A stretch of DNA of 64,000 nt. It comes from Cyclobacteriaceae bacterium (lineage in GTDB: Bacteria; Bacteroidota; Bacteroidia; Cytophagales; Cyclobacteriaceae). This document shows positions 35,833 through 44,354 of the stretch, piece by piece; position 1 is the first letter of the stretch; every line of letters starts with the position of its first letter. Where the stretch lies: the NCBI GenBank assembly GCA_019638285.1, contig JAHBUB010000010.1:42205-106204 (forward strand). The letters run 5' to 3'. The notes beneath the pieces were generated by a model. The model ran no database searches. It was not told the DNA's origin and saw only the letters and a program-made list of their open reading frames with translations. Position numbers and translations under genes: made by a program.

Positions 35833-36810
35833 CTAGTGAACGGTTGCTTTTAATTTCAATCCAGCGGTTTCATCCAGTTCGAACATTAGATTCATGTTTT
35901 GAACCGCCTGGCCGCTTGCACCTTTTAAAAGGTTGTCCGTAGCAGTGTGGATGACCAGATTACCTTCAACCTTTTCCAGATGAATAAGGCATTTGTTGGT
36001 GTTGACTACTTGTTTCAAATCGATCATCGTTTCAGACACATGCGTGAAAGCAGCCGACTTGTAGAAAAAGCTGAATAACTGACAGGCTTCTTCCAGTGAA
36101 AGTGAGGACTTCATCACGGAGCTCACATAGATGCCTCGGCTGAAAGCTCCTCGCCAAGGAACAAAATGGATCGCCTCTTCAAATTGAGGTTGAAGGCCTT
36201 TTAACGTTTGATTGATTTCTTTGAGGTGTTGATGGGTCAGGGTTTTATACGCAGAAACATTATTGGCTCGCCAACTGAATTGAGAGGTCTCCTGTAGTTT
36301 TTGGCCTGCTCCGGTTGAACCAGTGATACCTGTAGTATGTACCTCACCAAGTAGGCCTTGACTGGCCAATGGCAATAATCCCAGTTCTATTGTAGTGGCA
36401 AAACATCCGGGGTTGGCAATGTTATTAGCTTGTTTTATTTTTTCTTTTTGCAACTCAGGGAGACCATATACAAAATCACGCTGCTCTGATTTTTCACCTA
36501 AGCGAAAGTCCTGACTTAAATCAATGATCCTGGTTGTCAGTGGTATGTCAGCTTCGGCTAAGAAGACCTTGCTTTCCCCATGTCCGAGGCAAAGGAATAT
36601 CACATCGGCTTCGTGTTGATGTGTATTACTGAATGTAAGATCACAGTCTCCAAACAAATCACGATGGAGGTCAGACACTTTTTTACCAGCCTGACTGCGA
36701 CTTTGAATAAAAGCGATTTCAACATGAGGATGATTGACGAGTAAGCGTATCATTTCCCCTCCGGTGTAGCCGGCTCCTCCTACTATTCCTGCTTTTATTT
36801 TACTTTCCAT
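35833..36810 (-). CDS. argC: N-acetyl-gamma-glutamyl-phosphate reductase
   Basis: Reduces the acylglutamyl phosphate made by ArgB to the semialdehyde using NADPH (EC 1.2.1.38). 325 residues from ATG at 36810 (MESKIKAGIVGGAGYTGGE, Rossmann start); an upstream ATG at 36822 adds four residues. The catalytic Cys is in NPGCFATTIELGLLP. The start lies 11 bp inside argG, so translation is coupled. The next step, acylornithine aminotransferase (argD), would normally sit between argC and the carbamoyltransferase but is absent; only 1 bp separates the two genes. Confidence 0.95.
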   Translation of the reverse strand: MESKIKAGIVGGAGYTGGEMIRLLVNHPHVEIAFIQSRSQAGKKVSDLHRDLFGDCDLTFSNTHQHEADVIFLCLGHGESKVFLAEADIPLTTRIIDLSQDFRLGEKSEQRDFVYGLPELQKEKIKQANNIANPGCFATTIELGLLPLASQGLLGEVHTTGITGSTGAGQKLQETSQFSWRANNVSAYKTLTHQHLKEINQTLKGLQPQFEEAIHFVPWRGAFSRGIYVSSVMKSSLSLEEACQLFSFFYKSAAFTHVSETMIDLKQVVNTNKCLIHLEKVEGNLVIHTATDNLLKGASGQAVQNMNLMFELDETAGLKLKATVH

Positions 36811-38005
36811 TTTTTGCTTCATGCATTACCTGATGATAAATCATCATTTGATTACCAAATACTTTTGAGAATCCCCGCACATCCTCTCCGGTCCATCCCA
36901 GATTCATTTCTCCATACTTTCCGAATTTGGAGGACATCAAGTCAAAAGGTGAGTTGATCCCATTGATTTGAAAACGATGGGGAAACAGAGTGATGGACAC
37001 TTCGCCTGTTACGTTCTGTTGTGAGTTGCTAAGAAAGGCTTCTATGTCCCGCATAATAGGATCAAGGTATTGCCCTTCGTGCAGCCAGTTGCCATAGAAC
37101 TGACTGAGTTGTTCTTTCCAACTGAGTTGCCATTTGGTAAGCACATGTTTCTCTAACGCATGGTGCGCCTTGATGATAAGTACAGGAGCAGCCGCTTCAA
37201 ATCCTACACGTCCTTTTATTCCTATGATAGTATCACCTACATGCACATCTCTGCCAATCCCAAAGGGTCCCGCTATCTTTTGAAGATAGTGAATGGCATC
37301 TACCGGATGCTCAAAATTTTTATTGTTGATTTTTACCAATTCCCCTTTGTCGAAAAGTAGTTTTACATCTTCAGCCTCAGTTTTAGTAATGGGGGTGGGC
37401 CATGCTTCCTCGGGCAACATACCCATGGATTGAAGCGTTTCCTTTCCCCCCACCGAAGTGCCCCACAGTCCTTTGTTGATGGAATACCTGGCCTTTTCGA
37501 AATTAAAAACAACGCCTTTCGATTTGAGGTAATCAATTTCTTCTTCCCGGCTGAGTTGGTTGTCGCGGATAGGAGTGATGATTTCCTTGTCGGGAGCCAG
37601 TACATGAAAAATCATATCGAAACGCACCTGGTCATTGCCAGCACCTGTGCTTCCGTGCGCAATAGCGGTTGCGTTGATTTCATTGGCATAGTTTGCTATG
37701 GCCAATGCCTGAGACATGCGTTCTGCACTTACACTTAATGGATAGGTACTATTTTTAAGTACGTTTCCAAAAATCAAATAACGAATTACCTTTTCGTAGT
37801 AATTTTTTGTTTCGTCCACCGCTTTATGTGATGTCGCACCTAGCTTAAGTGCGCGTTTTTCAACTTCATCCAATTCTTCATTGCTGAACCCTCCTGTGTT
37901 TACAATGAGCGTGTGTACTTCATATCCAAGGTCATCGCTTAACAATTTGGCACAATAGGAGGTGTCAAGACCACCGCTAAATGCTAATATTACTTTTTTA
38001 TTCAT
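36800..38005 (-). CDS. argG: Argininosuccinate synthase
   Basis: Joins citrulline and aspartate with ATP (EC 6.3.4.5). 401 residues. The PP-loop LAFSGGLDTSYC is at the N-terminus, and GSTGAGNDQVRFD near residue 118 is the citrulline/ATP site. It overlaps the GNAT gene stop as TAATG and the argC start by 11 bp, making it second in the operon. Confidence 0.96.
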   Translation of the reverse strand: MNKKVILAFSGGLDTSYCAKLLSDDLGYEVHTLIVNTGGFSNEELDEVEKRALKLGATSHKAVDETKNYYEKVIRYLIFGNVLKNSTYPLSVSAERMSQALAIANYANEINATAIAHGSTGAGNDQVRFDMIFHVLAPDKEIITPIRDNQLSREEEIDYLKSKGVVFNFEKARYSINKGLWGTSVGGKETLQSMGMLPEEAWPTPITKTEAEDVKLLFDKGELVKINNKNFEHPVDAIHYLQKIAGPFGIGRDVHVGDTIIGIKGRVGFEAAAPVLIIKAHHALEKHVLTKWQLSWKEQLSQFYGNWLHEGQYLDPIMRDIEAFLSNSQQNVTGEVSITLFPHRFQINGINSPFDLMSSKFGKYGEMNLGWTGEDVRGFSKVFGNQMMIYHQVMHEAKNGK

Positions 38006-38796
38006 TACCAGAAGAAGATTTTAAATAATACATTGGCAGGCTTCTTTGCCTCGTTTTTCTTTCTTTCCTTTAGCATCACAAATTTTTTGAGTCTTACCCA
38101 GCGCTCAAATAATTTGAAATTGCCCTTGAATTCCCTCTTGCGTTTTTTACGAACACGCCCCTTGGAGGTAACAACGGTAGTTGTTGCAGGCATTTCAACT
38201 TTTGCCGCTTCTTTAACAGGATCGAAAAGCATGGCCGTACAGATGCAATTTTTACGTTGCTTCATGGTGAGAATGTCGAAGTTGACACAACTCTGGCAGC
38301 CTTTCCAGAAGCCCTCATCAGTAGTGAGTTCAGAATAGGTGACGGGCTTGTAGCCCAGACCTGAGTTGATCTTCATCACAGCGAGGCTGGTGGTAAGGCC
38401 AAAGATTTTGGAGTTAGGATATTTTTTGCGGGAGAGATCAAATATTTTGCTTTTGATTTCTTTAGCAACACCTGTGTTTCTGAAGGCGGGAGAAACTACC
38501 AGCCCGGAGTTGGCTACAAATTTTTCATGGCCCCAAACCTCGATGTAGCAAAAGCCAACCCAGGTGTTGTCGGTGGTAATTGCAATAATCGCCTTACCTT
38601 CTTCAATTTTCTTTCTTATGTATTCAGGTGATCGTCTTGATATGCCCGTACCGCGCACCTGGGCGGATAGGGCCATCTCCTCTGTGATGGTTTCGGAATA
38701 ATGCATATCGTCTGGAGTGGCCAAACGAACAATAATATTATGATCGCTCAATTTCTTAAAATTAAAGGGTGACAAAATAGAGATGTGCCAAAGCAC
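38005..38796 (-). CDS. GNAT acetyltransferase, candidate acyl-glutamate synthase
   Basis: First gene of the arginine operon. The 263-residue frame starts with GTG at 38796; TTG at 38751 (LSDHN) is an alternative start. The GNAT fold covers residues ~20-160, with the acyl-CoA loop VVSPAFRNTGVAKEI at ~100-115. It has an unusual Cys cluster C167-x2-C170-x13-C184-x-C186, then a basic linker and tail (residues ~195-263). No argA or argJ is in the operon, and a GNAT protein in this position is what Bacteroidota use to begin arginine synthesis as far as I recall, so N-acylglutamate synthase is the best guess. The Cys cluster may bind metal. Confidence 0.72.
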   Translation of the reverse strand: MLWHISILSPFNFKKLSDHNIIVRLATPDDMHYSETITEEMALSAQVRGTGISRRSPEYIRKKIEEGKAIIAITTDNTWVGFCYIEVWGHEKFVANSGLVVSPAFRNTGVAKEIKSKIFDLSRKKYPNSKIFGLTTSLAVMKINSGLGYKPVTYSELTTDEGFWKGCQSCVNFDILTMKQRKNCICTAMLFDPVKEAAKVEMPATTTVVTSKGRVRKKRKREFKGNFKLFERWVRLKKFVMLKERKKNEAKKPANVLFKIFFW

Positions 38797-38802
38797 TAAA
38801 GA

Positions 38803-38825
38803 CGAAATGCCATTACTGCATTTCG
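38803..38825 (-). promoter_or_regulatory. Hairpin just before the arginine operon start
   Basis: CGAAATGC, a 7-nt loop, GCATTTCG: a perfect 8-bp stem followed on the minus strand by TCTTT, then the GTG start. It resembles a weak terminator or translational block in the operon leader. Confidence 0.5.
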
Positions 38826-38826
38826 C

Positions 38827-38848
38827 ATAGTCATACAGATTTGACTAT
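38827..38848 (-). promoter_or_regulatory. Second leader hairpin of the arginine operon
   Basis: ATAGTCA, 8-nt loop, TGACTAT: a perfect 7-bp stem directly after the leader ORF stop codon. Confidence 0.45.
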
Positions 38849-38849
38849 A

Positions 38850-38888
38850 TCAAATACGGATTTGCCTTCGTATGCGCCTTATGGCCAT
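38850..38888 (-). CDS. Putative arginine-rich leader peptide MAIRRIRRQIRI
   Basis: ATG at 38888 to TGA at 38850 encodes 12 residues with five Arg codons (AGG, CGC, CGA, AGG, CGT). It lies 54 bp upstream of the first codon of the arginine operon and is followed by two perfect hairpins. The design matches leader peptides that sense an amino acid by ribosome stalling. Against this, the same frame stays open upstream to at least a TTG at 38987 and there reads protein-like residues (ESAGRTGLGIFAEGKLIDIL), so it may be the tail of a gene relic. No Shine-Dalgarno is visible. Confidence 0.4.
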   Translation of the reverse strand: MAIRRIRRQIRI

Positions 38889-39022
38889 AGAAGTAGAGGT
38901 GAAAAGGATATCAATGAGTTTCCCTTCGGCAAAAATGCCAAGGCCTGTGCGGCCTGCGGACTCAATGTATGTTGATGTGTTTTTCAATTCCTTTATTGCT
39001 TAGAGTGCATCCTTCTGTGGTA

Positions 39023-39030
39023 CAAATGTA
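39023..39030 (-). promoter_or_regulatory. Putative -7 promoter box for the arginine operon
   Basis: TACATTTG on the minus strand fits TAnnTTTG. If used, it gives a ~220-nt leader containing the Arg-rich ORF and hairpins. Confidence 0.45.
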
Positions 39031-39072
39031 AACGGTAATAATTCGAATAAATCAACCTTTTGTGTAAATTTT

Positions 39073-39094
39073 TTACCTAACGGGGATTAGGTAA
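39073..39094. repeat. 8-bp perfect inverted repeat after the permease gene
   Basis: TTACCTAA, loop CGGGGA, TTAGGTAA, between the 3' end of the permease gene at 39123 and the arginine promoter box. No T run follows on the minus strand, so it is not a clear intrinsic terminator. Confidence 0.4.
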
Positions 39095-39122
39095 TTGTTA
39101 GACCAGTGTTGATAGAAAGGGT

Positions 39123-41531
39123 TTACTCCTTTAAAGTACTTGTTGGGTTAGTGAGTGCAGCTTTTATAGATTGGATACTTACGGTGAGAAGGGTAATGAG
39201 TGCAATCAGTAAGCAAGCTTTCAGGTATATGAGCGGACTTATATCAATTCGATAAGCAAAGGTAGAGAGCCACTGGCTTGCTGCGTAGTAACTTATTGGA
39301 ATTATTATCACAAAGGCAATAAGGATGAGTCCAAAATATTTTCTTGTAAGCAGTAGCACCAATGAATTGACGCTGGCACCAAAAACTTTTCTAATACCAA
39401 TTTCCCGCACTCGCTGATTGACGCTGTACTCCACCAATCCAAACAGTCCCATGCAGGCCACCAGGATGGCTAAACCGGAAAAAATAGTGAAGAAGACAGA
39501 GAGCTTTTCTTCCGACTTGTACATTGCCTCAAAATTGCTATCCAGAAATTTATAGCTGAATGGAATATCAGGTATTAGTTTTTCATAGGTGGCCTTACAA
39601 AAAGCAATGGTGGATGCCATATCTTCAGGTTTAATTTTTAGGGTGAGTGTAAAGTAGGCGGGCGGAAAGATTTGCAAAACTACTGGTGACAACTGTTCGC
39701 GCAAGCTTTTGAAATGAAAATCCTTCACCACCCCAATCACTTCCCCTCTTTTGATGGTGTCACCTTCCCATTTTTTCCACATGTCCCAGTTTAGGGGATG
39801 GCCAATTGCTTCTTCTGGAGTGCCAAACCCAAAGACCTTAACAGCAGTTTCGTTGAGGATGAAACCCCTTTTTGTATCTGTCCCAAAATCTTTGGAGAAA
39901 TCTCTGCCGGCAATAATTTCAAGCCCAAGAGTCTTTACATAGTCAAAATCTACACAAAACATGTTGGTGGGAAGTTCTTTGTTCATAGTGGGATCGGTTA
40001 CCCCATCTCCCGCAACAATATCTCCGGGAAGCCCATAACCTACTGTGGCATGGGTGATATTAGAATTGCTAAGAAATCCCTGCTTTATAGCTTCGAAATT
40101 TGGGAGCGCTGCTTTATTAAGATCCAACACCATCAACTGATCTTTATTAAAACCCAAGTCCTTATTATGAAGCAGATTGTTTTGGGATAGCACAATCATC
40201 GACCCTGTGATCAGAAAAAATGAAAACATAAACTGGAGTACCACCAGTGTATTTCTATAGAAGACAGTTTCTTTTTTTGCACTATTTCGATTGTAAATAG
40301 CTGCCGCTGGACGAAACCGAGAAAGCTGAAAGGCGGGATAACTTCCGGCTAAAGTACCGAGGATTAACACAAAGGCCATTATGCCCAAAGTGAATTCAAG
40401 GCTAAATGGTGAGGCGATTGATTTCCCTGTAAATTCATTAAGGTAGGGGAAAGCCATTTGCGCAATCCCAATAGCAATCAAAAACCCCATGCTCGTAATT
40501 ATTACGGATTCACTTATGAATTGTGTGATGAGTTGGAAGCGAAAGGCACCGGCCACTTTGCGAATACCTACTTCTTTCATTCGCTTGATGGAGCGAGCAG
40601 TAGAAAGATTGATGAAATTCAAGGAGGCAATCAGCAGAATAAATATTGCAGTGCCGCTTAATACATAGATAGATTGGGCATTGCCTCGTTGGGCAATCTC
40701 CCACTCGAAATTAGAGGAATGAAGATGGATGTCTTTAATGTTTTGAATACGGGGAGTGTAAACAAAACCACTTGGCTTAGTAACCGGATGGCCGTATTTC
40801 TTTGCGAAATCGTCCAGTTTACCTTCAAACTGATTTGCGGATGTGCCCTGTTTGAGTTTTACATAGGTAAAAAATTGTTGCCAACTCCAGCTTTCGATCC
40901 TTTCACTGGAAATAAATTGAGAGAATGTAGCAAATGACATGATGTAATTGACTTGAAGGTGTGAGTTGATCGGCAACTCATCGAACACCCCTGTAACCTG
41001 GAAGTCATAATCAGAAATTTTTATTACCTCTCCTACGGGATTTTTATCTCCAAAGTATTTTTTTGACAACAATGCTGAAAGCACCACCGTGTTAGCTTTA
41101 TTTAAAGCAGAATTTTGATCTCCATACTTCAAATGAATGGTAAGCATGTCAAACACAGTCGGTTCAGCATAGATTCCTTTTGACTCTTTGATCTTTTCTC
41201 CTTCATACTCAAAAAGTTTAGCACCATAGGTGTCCAAGATCCTTAGGGTGGATTCTACCTCGGGATAGTCGTTTTGTAAAGTAGGACCAAAGGTGGGTGG
41301 AACAATGGGCAGGTAACTGGTTACCCCATCATCTCCAGTTCTAATATTATAAATCCTGAAAGTACGATCCGCATCGGGATGGTAGTTATCAAAACTGAGT
41401 TCATCCCACACATAAATAGAAATCAACAGACAGGAAGCTATACTGATTGCCATTCCTGCGATGGTGATGAAAGAAAAAAGCTTATGCTTTAACAGGTTTC
41501 TGATTCCGATTTTGAGGTAGTTTGAAATCAT
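39123..41531 (-). CDS. FtsX/MacB-like ABC transporter permease (1)
   Basis: 802 residues, one of five paralogues in the window. Layout: N-terminal TM (LFSFITIAGMAISIASCLLISIYVW, ~17-42), MacB-type periplasmic core (~45-280), three TMs (~290-400), a coupling-helix-like motif RMKEVGIRKVAGA after the first of these, a fourth TM (~430-450), a second periplasmic core (~455-675), and C-terminal FtsX TMs with REIGIRKVFGAS. Such proteins work with a cytoplasmic ATPase of the LolD/MacB type in mechanotransmission or export; no ATPase gene is in the window. Probably transcribed alone (132 bp from the next paralogue). Confidence 0.88.
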   Translation of the reverse strand: MISNYLKIGIRNLLKHKLFSFITIAGMAISIASCLLISIYVWDELSFDNYHPDADRTFRIYNIRTGDDGVTSYLPIVPPTFGPTLQNDYPEVESTLRILDTYGAKLFEYEGEKIKESKGIYAEPTVFDMLTIHLKYGDQNSALNKANTVVLSALLSKKYFGDKNPVGEVIKISDYDFQVTGVFDELPINSHLQVNYIMSFATFSQFISSERIESWSWQQFFTYVKLKQGTSANQFEGKLDDFAKKYGHPVTKPSGFVYTPRIQNIKDIHLHSSNFEWEIAQRGNAQSIYVLSGTAIFILLIASLNFINLSTARSIKRMKEVGIRKVAGAFRFQLITQFISESVIITSMGFLIAIGIAQMAFPYLNEFTGKSIASPFSLEFTLGIMAFVLILGTLAGSYPAFQLSRFRPAAAIYNRNSAKKETVFYRNTLVVLQFMFSFFLITGSMIVLSQNNLLHNKDLGFNKDQLMVLDLNKAALPNFEAIKQGFLSNSNITHATVGYGLPGDIVAGDGVTDPTMNKELPTNMFCVDFDYVKTLGLEIIAGRDFSKDFGTDTKRGFILNETAVKVFGFGTPEEAIGHPLNWDMWKKWEGDTIKRGEVIGVVKDFHFKSLREQLSPVVLQIFPPAYFTLTLKIKPEDMASTIAFCKATYEKLIPDIPFSYKFLDSNFEAMYKSEEKLSVFFTIFSGLAILVACMGLFGLVEYSVNQRVREIGIRKVFGASVNSLVLLLTRKYFGLILIAFVIIIPISYYAASQWLSTFAYRIDISPLIYLKACLLIALITLLTVSIQSIKAALTNPTSTLKE

Positions 41532-41625
41532 GGCTGGAGGTTTAAAGATATCTATTCAAAAACGTGTCCAAAACTAAGAACCAATGATTCGCAGCCAATT
41601 GAAAGTCATTGCAATGTAATAGTGA

Positions 41626-41655
41626 CCGTCTACGGACTGTTTCGTCCGAAGACGG
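41626..41655. repeat. 11-bp-arm inverted repeat between permease genes
   Basis: CCGTCT-A-CGGAC, loop TGTTTC, GTCCG-A-AGACGG: a strong stem with one A-A mismatch, 8 bp past the stop of the permease at 41664. There is no T run, so any termination would be Rho-independent only weakly; it may be a 3'-end stabilising stem. The words TGACCGT and ACGGAC also occur upstream of that gene near 44327-44355. Confidence 0.5.
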
Positions 41656-41663
41656 GCGCAAAT

Positions 41664-44123
41664 TTATTCGTACCTCAATGTGTTGGAGGGGTTGGTCATC
41701 GCGGCTTTAACCGTTTGCGTGCTCACAGTAATAAGTGCTACTAGAATAGCAGCGATACCAGACAGTAAATAGATGAGCCAGTTCGTATCAATGTGATAGG
41801 CGAAAGTGTCCAACCACTTGTTCATCAGAAACCAGGCGATGGGCCAGGCAATAAGGTTGGCTACTATAATGAGCACCACAATTTCTTTTGAAAGTAAACT
41901 CAGAATAGTTGGAACAGATGCACCCAATACTTTTCGAATTCCAATCTCTTTCACCCGCTGTAAGGTGTTGAAAGTAGCCAATCCAAATAAACCAAGGCAA
42001 GCAATGAAAATCGCTAACCCGGAGAATATGGTAAATAGTTGACTTTGCTTTTGCTCGGACTCATACAACTGGCGGTAACGCTGGTCAAGAAATTGATATT
42101 CAAACGGCCTGTTGGGTAAAAATTCTCTCCATACTTTTTCTATTTGCTGTAATCCTTCCTGGGTGTTGCCACCAGCAATCTTTACTGAAATGACATTATA
42201 CCGATTGTTTGCCATATGAAACACAATGGGAATAATGTTCTGATGGAGCGATTCAAAATGAAAATCGTTCACCACACCAATAAGTTTTCCTGTCACCCCG
42301 CCATAGGAAAAATCTTTACCAATACCTTCCTCAGGGGATGTGAATCCATACGCTTTGGCAGCCGTTTCGTTAATGATGTAACCAAGGGAGTCATCGGTTG
42401 CAACTGCTTTTGAAAAATTTCTGCCTGCAACCATCTCGATGCCATAGGTAGGGAAGAAGTCTTCGTCTACTCTTACGTTTTTAGTTGTAATTTGAGTGTT
42501 TACCAAGCTGTCTCCTTTGGCTATCCGCGGTGCACCCTGACTGTCCAAAAGCCTGCCAGTTGGCACCCGGCTCGAACGTCCTGTATTTTTTATCGATGAG
42601 GATCTTAGGAGTTCATTATGGAAAGCTTCGTAGGTTGGAACTAATTCGTTATAATAACTTAATGTCACAACCTGATCCTTGTCAAAACCAAGATCTCTTG
42701 TATTCAAATAATCAAGTTGACGGATGGTAATGGCTGTAGCAATTAATAACACCACAGAAATTGAGAATTGTGAGACAACAAGAATTTTCCGAATAGCTCC
42801 TTTTCCTTTTACCGATCCTTGTTGCCCTTTCAAAGTCAACGCAGGTTTAAATCCCGAGACAACAAATGCAGGATAAATTCCAGCGAGTATTCCAATAACT
42901 ATAGCTGATAGGGTAAGGCCAATAAGTAACTCCGGATGTTGGAGAAAATTCATGGATAGATTTTTTTGGGTGAACTGGTTTATCCACCCCAATCCCAGCC
43001 ACCCCAATCCCAGGGATATAACCATCGCCAAAAATGCGATCAGTATAGATTCACTGAGGTATTGACCAATCAATTGGCTTCTAATTGCGCCAACTACCTT
43101 TCTCAATCCAACTTCTTTTGCTCTTTTGGTAGCGCGCGCAGTTGAAAGGTTTACAAAATTGAAACTGGCTATCAATAAAATAAATAATCCGATTACACTC
43201 ATCATGTAAACATTATTGATGTTACCGTTAACTTCTATTTCATAATCTAAATGAGAGTGTAAATGAATGTCGGCAACTTTTTGAAGGTTTAAGGTGGTGA
43301 CTTTTGAGGCAACAAAATCCTGAGGCGCACCGAAATTAGCAATCGCATACGGGCCATAGTGCTTATCCAGAAAGGCTGGGAATTGTGCTTCCAATTTTTT
43401 GGGATCGGCTCCAGCTTCAAGTAATACATAGGTGCCAAAGGCGTTGTTTCCCCAGTTCGATTCCAGTCCGGTTCGACCATAAATATTGTCATTCTCCAAA
43501 GTTGTGAATGAAACCAAAAATTCGGGGTGCCAATGTGCCTGTGAGGGAAAATCTTCATACACGCCTGTTACCTCAATATCAAAAGCATTGTTGGCGCGTA
43601 GTCTTTTGCCTATAGCTTTTGTTTCATCATCGAAATATCGTTTGGCTGCCGATTCAGATAGCATTACGGTAAAGGGGCGATCGAGTGCTTTTTCAGGATC
43701 TCCAGATTTTACTTTGATGTCGAATATTTTAAATATGGCAGGCTCTGCCACAAACAAAAAGTTTTCGGTAAAATTCTTTACCAATTCACCATTTTCCTCC
43801 AAACCAATTACAAGTCCAAAATTTATCGTGCGTGCAAGGACTTCAATTTCCCCGTAATCATTTTTTAGCAAAGGTCCGATAGGAGGGGCAACATTGCCCA
43901 AGTGCAGGTTAACTGACCCATCAGGTGATTTAAAATCGCGAGTGATTCGATAAATCCGATCTGCCTTGCTGTTGTATTTATCGTAACTTATTTCATCGGT
44001 TATATACAAGTAGATAAGCAGGGCGCATGCCATGGCCAGTGCCAGCCCCGCAATATTAATAAAAGCCGTAAGCCTGTTTCTAAAAATACTGCGGAAGGCA
44101 ACTTTGAGGTAGTTACTGATCAT
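41664..44123 (-). CDS. FtsX/MacB-like ABC transporter permease (2)
   Basis: 819 residues with the same architecture as its neighbours: first TM LTAFINIAGLALAMACALLIYLYI, periplasmic core to ~290, TM block with RAKEVGLRKVVGAIRSQLIGQYLSES, second core from ~460, and C-terminal FtsX domain with QRVKEIGIRKVLGASVPTILSLL. It ends AAMTNPSNTLRYE, the family's typical NPxxxLR tail. Separated from both flanking paralogues by 132 and 231 bp, so likely its own transcript. Substrate and ATPase partner unknown. Confidence 0.88.
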   Translation of the reverse strand: MISNYLKVAFRSIFRNRLTAFINIAGLALAMACALLIYLYITDEISYDKYNSKADRIYRITRDFKSPDGSVNLHLGNVAPPIGPLLKNDYGEIEVLARTINFGLVIGLEENGELVKNFTENFLFVAEPAIFKIFDIKVKSGDPEKALDRPFTVMLSESAAKRYFDDETKAIGKRLRANNAFDIEVTGVYEDFPSQAHWHPEFLVSFTTLENDNIYGRTGLESNWGNNAFGTYVLLEAGADPKKLEAQFPAFLDKHYGPYAIANFGAPQDFVASKVTTLNLQKVADIHLHSHLDYEIEVNGNINNVYMMSVIGLFILLIASFNFVNLSTARATKRAKEVGLRKVVGAIRSQLIGQYLSESILIAFLAMVISLGLGWLGLGWINQFTQKNLSMNFLQHPELLIGLTLSAIVIGILAGIYPAFVVSGFKPALTLKGQQGSVKGKGAIRKILVVSQFSISVVLLIATAITIRQLDYLNTRDLGFDKDQVVTLSYYNELVPTYEAFHNELLRSSSIKNTGRSSRVPTGRLLDSQGAPRIAKGDSLVNTQITTKNVRVDEDFFPTYGIEMVAGRNFSKAVATDDSLGYIINETAAKAYGFTSPEEGIGKDFSYGGVTGKLIGVVNDFHFESLHQNIIPIVFHMANNRYNVISVKIAGGNTQEGLQQIEKVWREFLPNRPFEYQFLDQRYRQLYESEQKQSQLFTIFSGLAIFIACLGLFGLATFNTLQRVKEIGIRKVLGASVPTILSLLSKEIVVLIIVANLIAWPIAWFLMNKWLDTFAYHIDTNWLIYLLSGIAAILVALITVSTQTVKAAMTNPSNTLRYE

Positions 44124-44354
44124 TGATTTATCGTTTAAAGATATTGTTAAAGGAATCCTTGAGCTATATAGACAGCTTATACGAGTTCAAGTTGCATGCC
44201 ATTATGCTTTATAATGTTTTAATTTAGAATTTATGGAACATAGATTCGCAATTCAAGTGAATTTATTGTGTTTACCGTCAAAAACTGCCACAGCCGATAA
44301 ATAATTACCATAATGAATGTGCGATAATGACCGTTCATTTACAATTACGGACAG

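Noticed and set aside
41626-41655. Intrinsic terminator between permease genes
   Set aside because: The stem is strong but no T run follows on the minus strand, so it is kept only as an inverted repeat.
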